Shown here: piece after piece, positions 29,735-43,395 of the stretch
Numbering within the stretch: the first letter of the stretch is position 1
Layout of the letters: each line of letters opens with the position of its first letter
NCBI GenBank assembly: GCA_021234155.1
Contig: JAJEKV010000096.1
Location: forward strand, 1,002,010-1,066,009
Reading direction: 5' to 3'
Length of the DNA: 64,000 bases
Origin: Isoetes taiwanensis
Taxonomy: Eukaryota > Streptophyta > Lycopodiopsida > Isoetales > Isoetaceae
Notes under the pieces: generated by a model
What the model was told of the DNA's origin: nothing
Databases searched by the model: none
What the model saw: the letters and a program-made list of their open reading frames with translations, nothing else
Made by a program: the position numbers and the translations under genes

Positions 29735-31855
29735 AACCTGCTGCCATGCTATGGCAGCATAGAAGAGCAAGACACATTTTGATTTACTCATGCTTATGAG
29801 CACAGATACACAAGCATCATTGATTTGAAGAGAACACATCCCTACAAATTATGAAGTGGATACTTGAAGACCAAGGTGAAGACATTCATGAAAGATCACA
29901 CAAGGATGCTAGGAAAGGTGATTCAAGCAAGACAACTATGAAGTTTGGAAGACCCTTGAGTGTTCTTGGCATGTGATATTTCCATTGAGTTCTTGACATG
30001 ACTATCTCTTATGATCCTCATTCCAAACCTTCCATTTCCTTTTTCATGAAAACATACCCACATGACATCAAATCCATGCCTAGCCTTCATTTCCTAGAGC
30101 AAATTGGCTTAGGGAATTTTTTCTAGTCAAAACTTCTCTTTCATACATCATTCACACCTCACATACCCACCACACCATCACCATTTTGAAAAAGCAAAAA
30201 ATTCACTTGATTTGGCCAAATCCATGGTCTAGGGTCAAACTCTCTCACTAGAAGTCAAAATAGAGAGAGAAAGTGCAAAACTTCCTAAGGCAAGCAACAA
30301 AAGTCAAAGATTTGCTCAAAGTATGCAATTTATATGCACTAGCATCAAATTGGCTCATGTCATTTCTTGAAAGGTATAAAGCATCAAAAAAGATTCTTTT
30401 TGCCAAAAAGGATTTGCATGGTTTAGTTGGACCTTCATTTTGGGTTTCTTGGGAAACGTGCCAGACTCCATGGGCTGCAAAATTTTTTTCCTATCTAACC
30501 CCCCAAAAAAAAAAAAAAAAAGATTCCCCATCCAATTACCCCCTTTGCCTTGTGGTACACTCATTTTTGGGTGGGGGCGAATAGACCGAATCCCACGTGG
30601 GCATAGCACGTCTGATTTAATAATGAAAGCTTTTTTAGTCCTTATATACCCTAGCTTCCTTTTTGCAAAATTCCTGTGGGATATCTCGAGCTTTTCTGCC
30701 AAGAACCCTAAAATGCCCTGTCACACCAAGATCTGGCAAATCAACCTGAACCAACTGCTTAATCATGATCTAGAGCCTTCAGATTTGCATACATTGTACC
30801 AATAACTCATTAACCCTCATTAACTGAACTAAAAGACAAAGATCCGGCTCGGATTGGCCAAGAATAGGCTGGAACAGAGGATTTGAAAAAGTGGAAGAAT
30901 GCTCAGAGTTTTTTCGAGGGCTTTTGGGTGAGATAATGATCGAAACTCCTTGAAGAAAGACCAGTTCTGATGAGTCAAGCTTGAATTTTCCTTCCAAGTG
31001 CCAGATTATCCATGAATTTCTGATATTTTCAGTGAATTACCTAACTTAATATTTGATTTGATCCTGTGCCCAAGACATAGAGCTTGGGATTCTCTTTGAT
31101 TGCTGTGTGATTCTTAAGTGAATGAAAATCCGACCCTTAGGAAAATATTTGTGAATAATTTCTTTTGACATTGTGTTTTGCATCATGAAAAATGTGACAG
31201 TTGATTTTTGCACTTAGGCACGAGAAAATTGCAATATTAGTTGCATGTAGACATATGACATAACAATTTTTCTTATAAGGACAAAGTACTTACTTACATA
31301 GTGCATAAGGTGATACACATTTGGGAGAATGATCTCCCCAGTCTTGGGACAATATTTGAAGGATCTCTTGAATTCCACTCATGGAAAAAATTAGCGACTA
31401 TTATTAGCCAAGCGACGAATTTTATGAAAAGAGATTTCTTAAGAAAAAAATTAATAAATAGCCATAGTTAAAACAAGTACTCCATTTTTATTTTTTTTTA
31501 AATTAGCCAAACTATTTTCCCCCTTTTCCATAGAGAAAAAAGGATTAGCCTTTCTTTATATTACAATATTTTGGCCACTTAAGCATTATTGTGTAGTAGC
31601 AGAAGTAGACAAATATTGTTTTAAAAGAAAAGGAATGTCAAGCATATGGTCATCTACTATATAACCAAATCATGAATTTTGAAGGATATGACATGCAATC
31701 CACTGATTGGAATAGGCAATAGTACATTTCAACCATATTATCAAATCACATCAACTAAATTTGCAACCTCTAAAGATGGAGACAATTTTAAAGGGTTAAG
31801 TCTGCTTGACATGTTAGTAATTTCATCCCTTTCAACTTGTTATAGGTACCAGTAG
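29735..31855. other. Noncoding gap inside the second composite gene
   Basis: No recognisable coding sequence. An A-run at 30503-30520 and AT-rich DNA. It probably holds an old insertion replacing the coiled-coil exons; no terminal repeats were identified. Confidence 0.45.
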
Positions 31856-32450
31856 CTCTGTATTCCTCCAAATAAGAAGACCGAGGTCTGGTTCTTCCCA
31901 CCGGACAGCTTCATGGAATTTGCAGCACACTGCAAGGCAAGCAAAAAAGATAAATCTATGGCAGCCTCCGAGCGTGGAAGAGATATTGTAAAGGGAGCTC
32001 TTACAGGGATAAATTGGCCGAAGTGCAGATGGATTATGCTTTCAATGTTATGTGCGGCTACTAAATATCACTCTTTGGCCATCTTCGACGTGACCGTTAC
32101 TAAGAGTAAGAACACCATAAATATCCAAATCAATTCTGCCGAGGCCATAGATGTTGACATGGTTACACTTAAAAAGTATTTTGTCTTGACATCTCCTTTC
32201 CTTAAAGTAGATTGAATACCATATTAGTAGCTTTCTTCATTCATTTGCTACAGAGTTGATCTACTCTTTTGCAGGCTCCACATCCTCACTATGTCATGCG
32301 GTTGTGTCGAGTGTCCCACTTTCTTGAAGCATTGACAAAACCCTTCACCATGTGTGAAGATTTATAAGTGTCCACAGCAGAAAGATGGGTAGTCATGTGG
32401 TCTCTATGTTATAGCTTACATGCAGATGTTCATAGACACAATCGTGTGTG
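31856..32450 (+). pseudogene. Second composite gene, Ulp1-like protease domain
   Basis: Frame: PPNKKTEVWFFPPDSFMEFA, WPKCRWIMLSMLCAATKYHS LAIFDV (the His of the catalytic strand, normally HW, is present as HS), then after an intron-like gap GLYVIAYMQMFIDT preceded by DG-stop-SC: the catalytic Cys context SCG is intact but a TAG at 32390-32392 sits two codons before it. A Gln-rich QQKDG lies at the position of the conserved oxyanion Gln. This is the best preserved Ulp1 (C48 SUMO protease) signature in the window and fixes the identity of the weaker copy at 15300-16030. Confidence 0.68.
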
Positions 32451-32844
32451 GTAAACTACCAATGTGAGTGCCTCATACTTTTTTGTCTTGCAAACAAATG
32501 GTTTCCAATATCTAAGTATGGTTGTCATATTTTCAGATTACCCGAAAACTGGTTCTTGCCAAAATTTGCCGTGATGTTCTCATCTGAGTGCTACTTCAGC
32601 AGCTAGACCACATTCACATTGCACCAAAACCATTAGACTAGCTAGTACTAGTAAATGTGGCTGAGAAAATCCATCCCCATTGCCACTGCTAAACACCATT
32701 CCATTTTTGCACTGAATTTTGATGAATAAATCTCTTTTCGTTCAACTTCATCACACTTTATTGATAAATTGCCTGTTCTTTCATAGCAGGTATACATAAA
32801 AGGTTCATAATGTTTGACATCAATAATGTTTTGGCAAAAACACA

Positions 32845-33350
32845 TAGGAAGCATATGATCAGCTAGTTGGAAACTATGAGATAATAGGCAAGAAAGTGTT
32901 GTTTACAAACCCCCACCTAGATGAATTCTTCAAATTTGTATTTGATCATTTTAAAGTAGGAATATGGTCATCAATAGCTCCATGGAACCTTTCAAGAATA
33001 GTGAACAAAATGTTCAAAATGACGCAGATAAGGGACTTAAGATTCACCGTTGATGGAAGCAACTATTTGGAGATGCCTTTCCGGGTTGCACCTTTTGAAG
33101 ATAAACCTTTGTATCTGAAGTCAATTGTGTTTTTCATACGAGAAGTATCTAGACAGGAATGAGATAACACACTTAACAGTAGATGACTCCGAGTACAGAA
33201 AATAGCATATGCCCAAGCTTCATGGTATGAAAAAGATGTGGAAGACACAGGTCTCTTAATAGTTTTGCAACCATGGCTAGGGGGTCTGTTGACAGCAGCA
33301 GACCTGCAACAGTACGTGAAGCAGAACCCTTTACACAATCCAACTGATAT
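32845..33350 (+). pseudogene. Second composite gene, FCP1/NIF-like domain
   Basis: Frame: ASYDQLVGNYEI-type start, then KKVLFTNPHLDEFFKFVFDH FKVGIWSS (classic FCP1/NIF RPxLxEFLxxxxxxFxVGIWSS context), FEDKPLYLKSI (usual GKPLFLKDL), LTVDDSEYRK (motif III), then in another frame VLQPWLGGLLTAADLQQYVK QNPLHNP, matching the C-terminal part of the - strand copy. Motif I was not found. At least one frameshift near 33165-33215. Order after the Ulp1 domain is the same as in the - strand gene. Confidence 0.68.
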
Positions 33351-36029
33351 ACTAGTATCTTGAGTTATAAACAGCTTAGAATGTACTAGAGTTTATTTAG
33401 AAACTACAAAAACCGAAACTATAGAAACACATCTTGTCTTTCAACACATTTTCTGCTTTCTGCCACATTGGATGTAATTGGAAGTACATCCAAGTACTTT
33501 CCTATAAATCTAACTCAGTCAACCCCTCTAAGTGTAAACATTCTTTATTAAAAAGAGATGATGTTGGTCTTTGTGCCAGAGGCTGCATGTAATGCCGCAT
33601 GCGGCGTTCCTCTCTCCCCTTGCGAGACGCTCAAAGTTTGAAATTTTTTCCCTTTTTTTCCTCTGTTTCCCTCTTTCTTTCGATGTCGGCACCCTGTACA
33701 AGAACATAGGCACGGAGAATCTTAGGCGGCCAGCTCTAGGAGAATCTAAAGTGTGCGAAAAGGCGGTATAAGAATTGGAAAAGGGAGGTTTGCATTGTGT
33801 GCTTGACCTTTGAAGTAAAAACTTTGCCACAACGATGTTTTGCCTTAAGGATAGGAGGGCGACCAAGCAAGAGGACAATTTTTACATATCGTGTACGAGT
33901 CCTAATTCCCTAAGATCTCTAGGGATGCTCCCAGTTGATGAAAATTTATTACTATCCCTTTTTCCTATATTGCCTGCAGCTGGAAGCAGCTATTAGATTT
34001 TTGCATTCAACTAAAAATACATTGCAGATAGGTTGTAATTTGTAGCTTCTGTTCTGTCCTTCAAGCTTATGGTTTATTTTTCCTGAGTATATTCTTTAGT
34101 TAAATGTGGCAGAGCTTGAGAGAGTTAGAACTGAAGCACAAGTTGCTCGTACAGATCGAGATGAAGCAAGCTAATAAAAAATTGCCTTCTTAAACAATAG
34201 TAGCATTGACAGTAGAGTTGGCAAGCCTGGAGCATAGAAATGACCCGAATGTTGTAGCTTTAAAAGAAGAGGTATGTCAGTTGTAAAGTTTTGGTCTCTA
34301 TATGTGCAAGGTGAGAATTAATCTGCAATTTGACTTAGTGTCTATTACATGTCCCGTATCTCACTGATTACAATCTACATTATGGAGATTGTTTTTTTGT
34401 CTATGTCTTAACTTGCTCTCTATTCTCAAAGCAAGGATGTGAGATGCATTTGCATGTTTTTACTGTACTAGGCAATGAGTTTTCCTCTTGGAGATCATTG
34501 AACAATGCAATACTGATTAAATGTTGGTTTTCATTTTCTCAAATACAGTGTTTATTTACAAATACAGGCTTCAGTTTGGAGATTTTGCGTCCCTTAAATC
34601 CTTTGCATGTGCTAAGTTTATGCAAGCATAGATAATAATTTGCAGGCATATATAATTTAATGTCTATTGCAGTTACTTGCTTTATGTCAATGATGTATGT
34701 TGGTTGCAACTAATTTCTATATTTGCAGCATACCATGAATTTCCACCCCATCTATGAATTTCCACCCCATACCATGATTATTCAAACATAGCGATGAAGT
34801 CAATAATCAGTCAACATCATCATCCAACAATTGGCTGCACATGATAATGTCTGCCCAATCAAGAACTGTAGTTTTATAACATAAGATTTTTAAAGATTAA
34901 AGGTGGTATTGGTATGCAAATACGTAGAAAGATGACGGTGCTCTGGGCTTTGGGAAGGAGGTTATTTTGTTTTGGAAAAGATCGAGCAGATAGGCAACGT
35001 GTGCAGATGTTATACATGGCGATGAAGCAAAGGCTTCTAATTTAGGTCACTGCAGATATCAGTAGCCTCCTGCATTTGAAATTAGGGTCGCCCCTATCCA
35101 TTTTGGTAGCAAACATCAAACAGCAACGACATACATCAAATAGGTGAGCGCCTTCCGAATTCAGGTTTGTTTTCCGAGTTGTGTCTGTGATCATGTCCAT
35201 GAGGAGAGCATCTAGAAAGGGCAAATCTCTTGCTGCCCGTGCCAATGTGAATTCAGGTTCTGTGCAGACTGATACTTCCTCTGCCATGCCTAGTTCTTCC
35301 ATGTCTAACCTTGCATTGAACTAGGAGGCAATTGATGTCTCTGTAACACTGGGATTGTCTGGACAAGATGACCTAGTTCCCAGGTTTATCCTGCAGAGGC
35401 TGAGCACGTTTTCAATGCAGAGGAGTTCATATCTAGCCTTATCCTTGTTGATACGAAGGCCTACAGAATTGCAGCTTCCCTTAGGATCTTGAGGAGGTAG
35501 TTGACAGGTTTCTATATTGCAATTGACTCGGCAATCTCTAATGTTGCTTGGGAGCAACTTGGTGCTCCAATGTCTGAGCTCCATGCACATAGATCACACA
35601 TGAGCCTTGTCGGGACTCTTATGGCCCAGGAGATCCACCAGCTTGATGCCATCATCAGGGGGCCGCATCTGGGAAGCCCATGAACTAGGCCGTTCTGTTT
35701 TTGTTGTTGTATTTGATCATGTTGTGTAATCAGGTTTTTTTGCAGCCTTTTCTTGCTGGCATTGGTGCCAGATGTACATTTTCTGAGTCCATGAACATGC
35801 AATGCTTTTTATGCTCATGCCTTGATGTTGCCATGGCCTTATTCCCACTTTTCAGATATTTCTAGTTCGCAGGGAGCAAATTGCAGCGAGTTTCTTCGCT
35901 GGATCTGTTCAAAGGACGGAAAGCTTCACAATAAATGGTAAAACATTGTGGATCTTGTAAAAATGATGTGAATCTATTGGCAAATGCCCTGTAAATCCAT
36001 TGAAAGTTGAAGAATCTAAAAAATCCCTC
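33351..36029. other. Mostly noncoding, with weak coding remnants
   Basis: 34108-34185 can be read as a short coiled coil (AELERVRTEAQVARTDRDEA), perhaps an exon relic of the composite-gene type. 35190-35690 is open in pieces (MSMRRASRKGKSLAARANVN...) but unrecognised. A 'tgaatttccaccccat' unit is duplicated at 34736-34772. No intact gene seen. Confidence 0.4.
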
Positions 36030-36178
36030 CCCTATTTTTATTTTGTAGGGGAATGGATGTTGGTCCTCCATTCTCGATTTTGCAGGTGACTCGCTCCCAG
36101 CTAATGCTGGTCGCGGGACCCCACCTGCAAAACTGGGAATGGAGTCCCAACCTCCATTCCCCTATACAATAGTGGGGA
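36030..36178. repeat. Small foldback (MITE-like) with GGGGAATGGA arms
   Basis: Left arm CCCCTATTTTTATTTTGTAG GGGAATGGA..., right arm ...TGGAGTCCC/TCCATTCCCCTATACAATAGTGGGG is its imperfect inverse, with the inner pair TTTTGCAGGTG / CACCTGCAAAA. Snap-back element of about 150 bp; no genes. Confidence 0.65.
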
Positions 36179-36784
36179 ACGGTCTGATTGATAGAATCTT
36201 CAAAGACCTTGATTTAAGAACGAAAGATCCAAATAGCATTCCGTGAAATTGCGAGAGGTGAAGTGGTTGGAGGAAAATAGGCCACCTGAAATTATAGACC
36301 CAACAATGATGCTGATTAAGGCTCTTTTTCCATGGTAGTCGTATTTCTAAAAGTCACATATTTTATCAATTAATGATGTTTAACCACCTACTATCCTAAA
36401 GGAAAATCACTTTTCCACTATAAAAATAAGACAAGTCTTATTTACATTCGGAATAAGTTTGGATTGTAAATGGAGTTTTATTTTATTCCGGGGAATTTCC
36501 CCGGCCATAAAATAAGACACCTAGTCTTATTTGAAAATATAACTAACTAGCGGCAAGGCAGGCTTGAGGCAAAGGTTCGCAGGGCTGGTATTAGGTCATG
36601 GGGTAGTTGTCTACAAGCAAGAAAAATGTTTTACACATGTTTAAAATTAAAAGAGGAAGGAAGATAAGAGGAGGATTGGTTGCATTGCGTTGGGGATACA
36701 ACCGAATTCTGCTTGGTACTATTTCCAATTTAGTTGCGCATGTGCTTCGTTTATAGTTTTTGTAAACTATTACATTGGCAACAT

Positions 36785-37222
36785 GCTTTTGGACCCACGA
36801 GAGCAAAGGCTTTGCCAGTGTTGCCACCAGGGCGCCATTGAGGATGAATGTCATGCCCTCCAGATTTGCCCAGCGTTTGCCCATATCAGAGAGCGATATG
36901 TTCGATTACTAGTGCCTGGCCAACCGTTACATGAGTTATTGAATACGGCGTCAGTGGGTTTGTTGGGATCATACCTCCAGGAGGTTATGGATGCACGGAC
37001 TCAGTTGTGTCCTCCGGGGTGGTATTGAACTGTCCTACACAATTGGACAGCATGCCATCAGACCTATTACTGCTAAGGTTTTTCCCTCGAAAACCCTCGG
37101 GGCGGGGGTTTTTTAATCCTGTCAGTAATACGCTTGCTGCTCTTCTTTTTTTTGTTTGGGTCCCATAGGCCAGTTGGTCTCCGTGGACGCTAAAAATCTA
37201 TTCTATTCTATTCTATTCTATT
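36785..37222 (+). mobile_element. LINE 3' fragment with (ATTCT)n tail
   Basis: Open frame end: LCQCCHQGAIEDECHALQIC PAFAHIRERY ... GSYLQEVMDARTQLCPP, a CxxC-x-H-x-C zinc motif. The 3' untranslated region has GGTTTTTCCCTCGAAAACCC ... GGGGGTTTTTTAATCC and GGCCAGTTGGTCTCCGTGGA, then (ATTCT)n at 37197-37221. Same family as 13849-14567 and 48592-52900; truncated at the 5' end. Confidence 0.85.
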
Positions 37223-39240
37223 TACAAGCCTACTTAGGACATACTATGTAGGGGTAATGTATATGGAGAAAATCTAATGTTTATAGAACTTGAGCATGGC
37301 AATACAAACTATAATGTATCTAGGTTGGGTTCTCTTGTGGTAGGTTAGATGCCTTTGTAGGAATTCATATTTAAGTTGGACAATACACGAGCTCAAACAA
37401 TTGAGAAACGTCAACGTAAATTATGTGGCATTCAATTTATGTATATTCTTATGAACCTATTTTTAGAAAAGAGAGAACTATCTCAAACGAGAATATAACA
37501 AAGGAATTTTATTTAAAAGTGACCTCTACCAAAAAACCTAAGAGCATACAATATGCATCATTTTAAAAATATCCTTCACTTCAAGCACACGATTTTAGGG
37601 ACTATGATTGAAGAAAATCCAAAAGTCCAATCAATGTTCACTTCATTATAATGTTGAAGAAATAATATTCGTATCATAGACTACATATCAGAAAATTAAT
37701 ATGGAAGGTGTTAGCATGATGATTGGGCCTACAGAACAACTATGCCACATTAGCTTAAGGGGTAGAACCTTACCACGCCAAAGGATGTCATGAGCTCACT
37801 TAACATGGTGTGAGCTCCAAGTCCAGAAGCCCATTAGAGGATCAAATAGAAAGGAGAGTGCACTTGATACATGAAAGGAGAGTGTACTTGTGGTATAATT
37901 GTAACTCGCTTTTATTTGCAATTTAACATGTTTTAGATAAATGTGCATTAGCTTTGTTGAGCTCTTTGGCTACTTGTGTTCTTGTTCTCATCCATCTTTA
38001 CACTTTGTCAAGTCACATTTTCAACTGGTTACAGCTATGTTGATAATTTGCATTAGAGAATTAGAATTGCACGTTAATCCTTTCATTCTTCCAATACTAT
38101 TGTAAAGCGACACATACTTTTTTATTGTATGAGATTAGAATATTCATCTCAGCCTATTGTTGGCAAAGATCTACAGAGGCAATTATGAAATGTCAAATAA
38201 AGTGTTGATAAAGTGTTTGCTTTCTCTATTCTATTCTATTCTATTCACTTTGGACTAAAATATGTTATCACATAACCATTACGTCAAAGATATTTATTCC
38301 ATATATCATGTGCCAATGAAGCATGTTATTACAACTTCCAGCAAGAAAACAATGCCTCAGTCACAACCCTTGTTGTCAGCCGTGTTGTGGATATCCCCAA
38401 GTGTCAACCACATTGGACGCATATATAAGAATATTCATTTTTTTTTTTTACTGGCCCCCTTTCATTTTGTTTTTACTGCCCTCCTAGCGAAGATGTCTGA
38501 TAATAACAGAAAAGTTGCAGCATTATTAGGATCCCATTGTACCTAATCTCCATCATGACAATGTCAACCTCAAATCTGCAAGAACCAAGCATGATAGTCC
38601 GTAATGTTCCATTATAATAGATGTCATTCTTTTCTTCTGCTGCTAGCTTGCATGTAACTATTTAGCTTATCTCCTTCACATAACAAAATTCAGGCATGTA
38701 AACCATGTCATTAACATGTAATGTGCTGCACAATAATATACGGCTCTGTATCCTCATGGACTATAGATGCATTTAAAGTTACAACCATCAAGATATTCCT
38801 TCTCAAAAAACAAGCTGGCTCTACCTTCAAACTTGCTCTCTTCTCCATTGGACTTCTTGAGTCCTTTGCATTGAGAATTTTACTGCCGCTACTTTCCAAA
38901 AACTTAGCAGTTAATTTTTTATTTATCTTCCTTGCCACATGAATTAAGCACAATTTCATTAAAATGAGAAATTTCGTGATTCCAACTAGGGACAAAATTG
39001 TTTTGAAGACATTATTTAAGGTGTTTTATACGATAATGTGGCGCTATATAGCATTTTTTCACACATATTTTGTCCAAATTTGGTGCCATTAATATCAGAG
39101 GGGGAAAAAAAGGTAGCAAAAGAAACAAAAAAACTGCAACTTAAGTTAGCAAGATTTTACCTTGACAAATTTATACACATCAAGAAAATTTGTTTATGAA
39201 GCTAAATTACGAAATTTGTTGCTGAACTCAGTCACCTGAA
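37223..39240. other. AT-rich intergenic DNA with a second (ATTCT)n tract
   Basis: (ATTCT)n recurs at 38226-38247, about 1 kb after the LINE tail, perhaps marking the end of another lost LINE. No gene recognised. Confidence 0.5.
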
Positions 39241-39634
<394 letters not shown>

Positions 39635-39756
39635 AGGCACCCAAAATTAGAACGCTATATGGTTTTTCCCATGGTTATGATCAAAAAACCGTTCTACAAA
39701 ACCAATACATGTAAGTGGGTTGATATCATTAAAAACCATATATGGCTTCAAGATGT

Positions 39757-40480
39757 GGTTTGATACTCAGATTCTCTAAAGTGGCTTTTTAATATGCTTA
39801 ATGGGTAGAGTTTAATGTAGCACTTCATATGTATGGTTTATGATTGTGGTATTTTGACATTCTAAATGTAGTGGGTTTGTATATGGTGTTCAATATGGTG
39901 GTTTTAGAACATGTTTAATAGGTATAGTTTATCATAACACTTCATGAATGTGGTTTGTAAATGCGGTTCTTAGTAATAAACCTACATGATTAAAGGATTA
40001 AATATTGTAGTAAGTTAACCTGTTTAATTCTTAAGCCACCATTGGTTGGTAGTCCACAACCTTTCATCTTTAGTGCATCAAAACCATAAATGGCTTAGTA
40101 GTAGATAGCACGAGTTTTTAACAATGTTTTGACCTGGTTAAAGTTATAAATCACTAGTGTTTTGTTGTCCAAAGCATTCCAAATTGGTTTGTTAACACCT
40201 CAATCTATTATAGCTTTACATGTAGTGCTTTATTTAATAGATCATAAATACTCTTCCATTTCTAATCACTAGTGTTTTGTCGTTCGAAGCATTACAAGTT
40301 AGGTTATGAACACCTCATTGCATTATAGCTTTACATGTAGTGAACAACTCATTGTATTAATAGCTTTACATGTAGTGGCTTTTATACATGTAGTAGTTTA
40401 ATCATTAATACTTTCCAATTCATAGCCTGAGTGGTTTTTACATGTAGTACTTTTAATCATTAATAATATTCCATTCATAA
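39757..40480. repeat. AT-rich degenerate repeats (TAGCTTTACATGTAGTG)
   Basis: The phrase TAGCTTTACATGTAGTG occurs at about 40210, 40326 and 40362, and AATCACTAGTGTTTTGT occurs twice (40148, 40263), indicating local duplication. Upstream part has 'tggttt...gtggt' words that are the complement of AACCAC words at 45340-46060. No genes. Confidence 0.6.
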
Positions 40481-41404
40481 TCTAACGTATATACAACAAA
40501 AACATACATCAGATTCTACACTTCGGGGCCAAGGAATCGAACCTCGAATCAACCATACCCCATGGTCTAGCGATATAACACAATACGAACCGTTGATGGA
40601 GATTCATAAGAAAAGAAATAGAGAACAATGCTATTATTATCTCTGCACAGCATACCATTTTTCAAAACTGGAAACGGAATAAATTTCATGCAACAATTGG
40701 GCTGTAAGAAAGTGGTAGTAGCAAGTTATTCTAGTGCCCAGAATATTATGCAAACCCAGCCAAGATCAATATTTGTCCTTGAACCATTTGTCCTCTGCGT
40801 TCCCCTCTACTTCGAGGAGCCAATCTACCTCGGGAAGCCATTGACACATTCCTGATCTGGACATAAACACCATGTATTAGAACAAACAAAAATCTATAAA
40901 ATCAGATGATACTAACATGATTATAGCCGTGATGCTTAAGAGGAAAAAGGTCAAATTCAATAAATAACTTCGAGATCGACTATTTTCCGTATCCTCTTAA
41001 CATCATTTGTTATATCTAATATAACTATGTATAAATATGCAAAGACCCAATCTAGGGTTGTACATCTAGCAGTCCTAATAGACCTAGACCTACATCAACA
41101 TAGCCAAGAAACAACACTATTACATCTTAATACAACTATAAGCATATAATACTTAAGCATAAACTCCTGCTAGCACAAATTTAAGAAAGCATGACACTAA
41201 ATCATCATATCGCACCTTACTAGGAAAACCCCCAACTATCTCAGGTGCACGCTATGCACCTAAACCCCAACCGCAGTCTAGGCTGCAAGCGTAAACACTT
41301 CAAAATTAAGATTTCGGCAGATAAGAACAAATGCACAATTTCGAAGATGGTGCCTATGTATTATATAACTCATCCTCGTAGATTCATTAGTTTCTTTGTG
41401 TTCA
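40481..41404. other. Intergenic DNA, no gene recognised
   Basis: Contains a B-box-like GGTTCGATTCC on the - strand (40535-40545) but no matching A box at the right spacing. Nothing else seen. Confidence 0.45.
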
Positions 41405-42090
41405 GCGGCAGGATCAGTCTGAAAAGTGCACCTGAAATGGCTTGTCCGCTTTCGGAGTCGGTCCCTGTTCCGAAAGGGGATGAAGAAATCGAGCTGCTTC
41501 AAAAGTCACTCATTCGCACTTTTATCCGGAGATGAGCCACCGCGATCACAATTTAGCTCGCCGCAGATTAAGATTGAGCAGCTATTCGAGGGGTCGAGGT
41601 TCGATGCATCTCTGCTTGGATACCATTTTCAATATGCTCCCCGGTTAATGCTCGCTCCGCATCCGCACGCGGGCGCCTTTGTCGCATATCTTGTATCTTT
41701 GGTAGCAATCCACAATGGGGGCAAAGAAAATTCGATGAAGTGGATGCGAAGAAGCATAGATTGCTCCAAAAAGCTTTTGCTCGGGCTTGAGGTCGTGATT
41801 CTTTAGGTGAATTTCACAGGCAACTTGGTCATTGCTCGAGGCAATCGAATTCTACAAAATGCATGTCGAATGTGCCCGCAGATACCAAGTAAGCAGCTTT
41901 TATGGGAAAGCTCTCTTTACTCTAGCCCGCTTGTTGGTTGAGTTCTACAGATATGAAGAAGCTCGAAGAGTCGCAGAGGAGCTCAAAGAAATTGGCCCCA
42001 TGCTCATGATGATCATTTCAATGAAGGGGCTTCACTTGAGACCGCAGGGCACATTAGTAATAATGTTTCGCAATTATCTGAGTCCATAGC
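41405..42090 (+). pseudogene. Decayed TPR-like coding fragment
   Basis: More GC-rich and codon-like than its surroundings. Frames in sequence: ACPLSESVPVPKGDEEIELL QKSL, then FSSPQIKIEQLFEGSRFDAS LLGYHFQYAPRLMLAPHPHA, RRSIDCSKKLLLGLE, and EAIEFYKMHVECARRYQVSS FYGKALFTLARLLVEFYRYE EARRVAEELKEI. The last part has the helix-turn-helix spacing of tetratricopeptide repeats. At least two frameshifts and no introns evident, so a processed or old duplicate is possible. The parent gene is not recognised. Confidence 0.45.
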
Positions 42091-43394
42091 TCTCAACAAG
42101 AAGGCCATAGAATGTATCGAAGGGCTTTACACCCAATATATACTACTAGAACAGGCCGGAAATAAGTACAAAATAAGTTCTGAAACAAAGATGAGTACGT
42201 ACATAAGTCTATATCAAACAAAGAATGCTAGAAATCATCACTATCGGTTGTTGCTTGTGTCATGTTCAAAGTGAGCAAAGATCCTTTTCCTTTACCAAAT
42301 GCATAAAATCTACCAGTTAAACTAAAGAGAACTAGAAAAGTGCAACTACACCGCTTTTTTCTCGCCACGGAATGGTCCCCGCTATGCCGAAATGGTCTTA
42401 CCATACAATGGCAAGAATCTACCACATTTTTGGACTAAAAGAATGCCAAAGACTACATAAAAACAAAGATCTAGCTAGCAAAGACAACTGCAAGCTAGAT
42501 GATGCTTTTAAACAATGCTAGCATCCAAAACGTCTCCAATACTTGCTGCCTCTAGTTGGATTCGCATCTAGCTCAATCGCCCTCCATAAACCTTGAAAAT
42601 CCATATCCATATATGCCATTGCCATATCTACTGATCCGAGTCTTGCAAAGAAAGATTACCAAGGCTACTCTGCTTTGCCGCTTCCCCACAATGCTTGTCC
42701 GCTTCACGAGACTTGGCTAGAGCCACTTCGTCATTGCCGCCGCCGCTCAGAACCTAACCCTAAACTCAAAATACGAGTGTCTTTATTTTCTCTCTCTTTT
42801 TTAGATCTTAAGGGGGTTCCTAGCTTGGGATAAATAGGGTTGCCTAACCCGCAATGGAAGATCTCCCTTAGTTAAGAAATTTTAAGATGTCTCTGCACGT
42901 TTCTATCTTATCTAATAAATTCTAAGGTGTTCGCCTGTCCACATTCTTAAATTACACGTAAAGCCCAGGAGGCTTAAATTACGGCATTATTCCCTTCATA
43001 TATTATAGCATGTAACTGCACTCTGGGTGTTGTGGAGCGGCGTCACTTGCCCTATTCTAGCATCCCTATTCCTTCTTGCTATGCGAGCAAGGTGATTTTT
43101 ATGTTCTAGCAATCCCCTCGCTTTTTTCTTCCGGCAAATGTAAAATTTTACGTAAAATCTAACTAGTTTTTTTCTCCTACCAATCCACTTCTTAAGCTTC
43201 TAATCTGTTCAACAGACCATTTCTCGAGCAAAATATCCGCTCAACAGAGCATTTCTCGAGCAAAAACTGGAAGAGGATTAAATAGACCAGAACAAGGGAT
43301 TCAATGTGCCAGAATATGGGATTCAACAGTGGCGATGGGCGGTCAAGAAGATATCACGGAATGGAAATTTAAGCCTCCTGGTCATTACGTCCTG
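42091..43394. other. Intergenic DNA, no gene recognised
   Basis: AT-rich DNA without supported features. A short dup 'caacaga(c/g)catttctcgagcaaaa' lies at 43211-43265. Confidence 0.5.
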
Positions 43395-43395
43395 T

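Noticed and set aside
40535-40600. Possible tRNA or SINE on the - strand with GGTTCGATTCC
   Set aside because: Only the B box is convincing; no A box, no poly-A tail and no target duplication seen.
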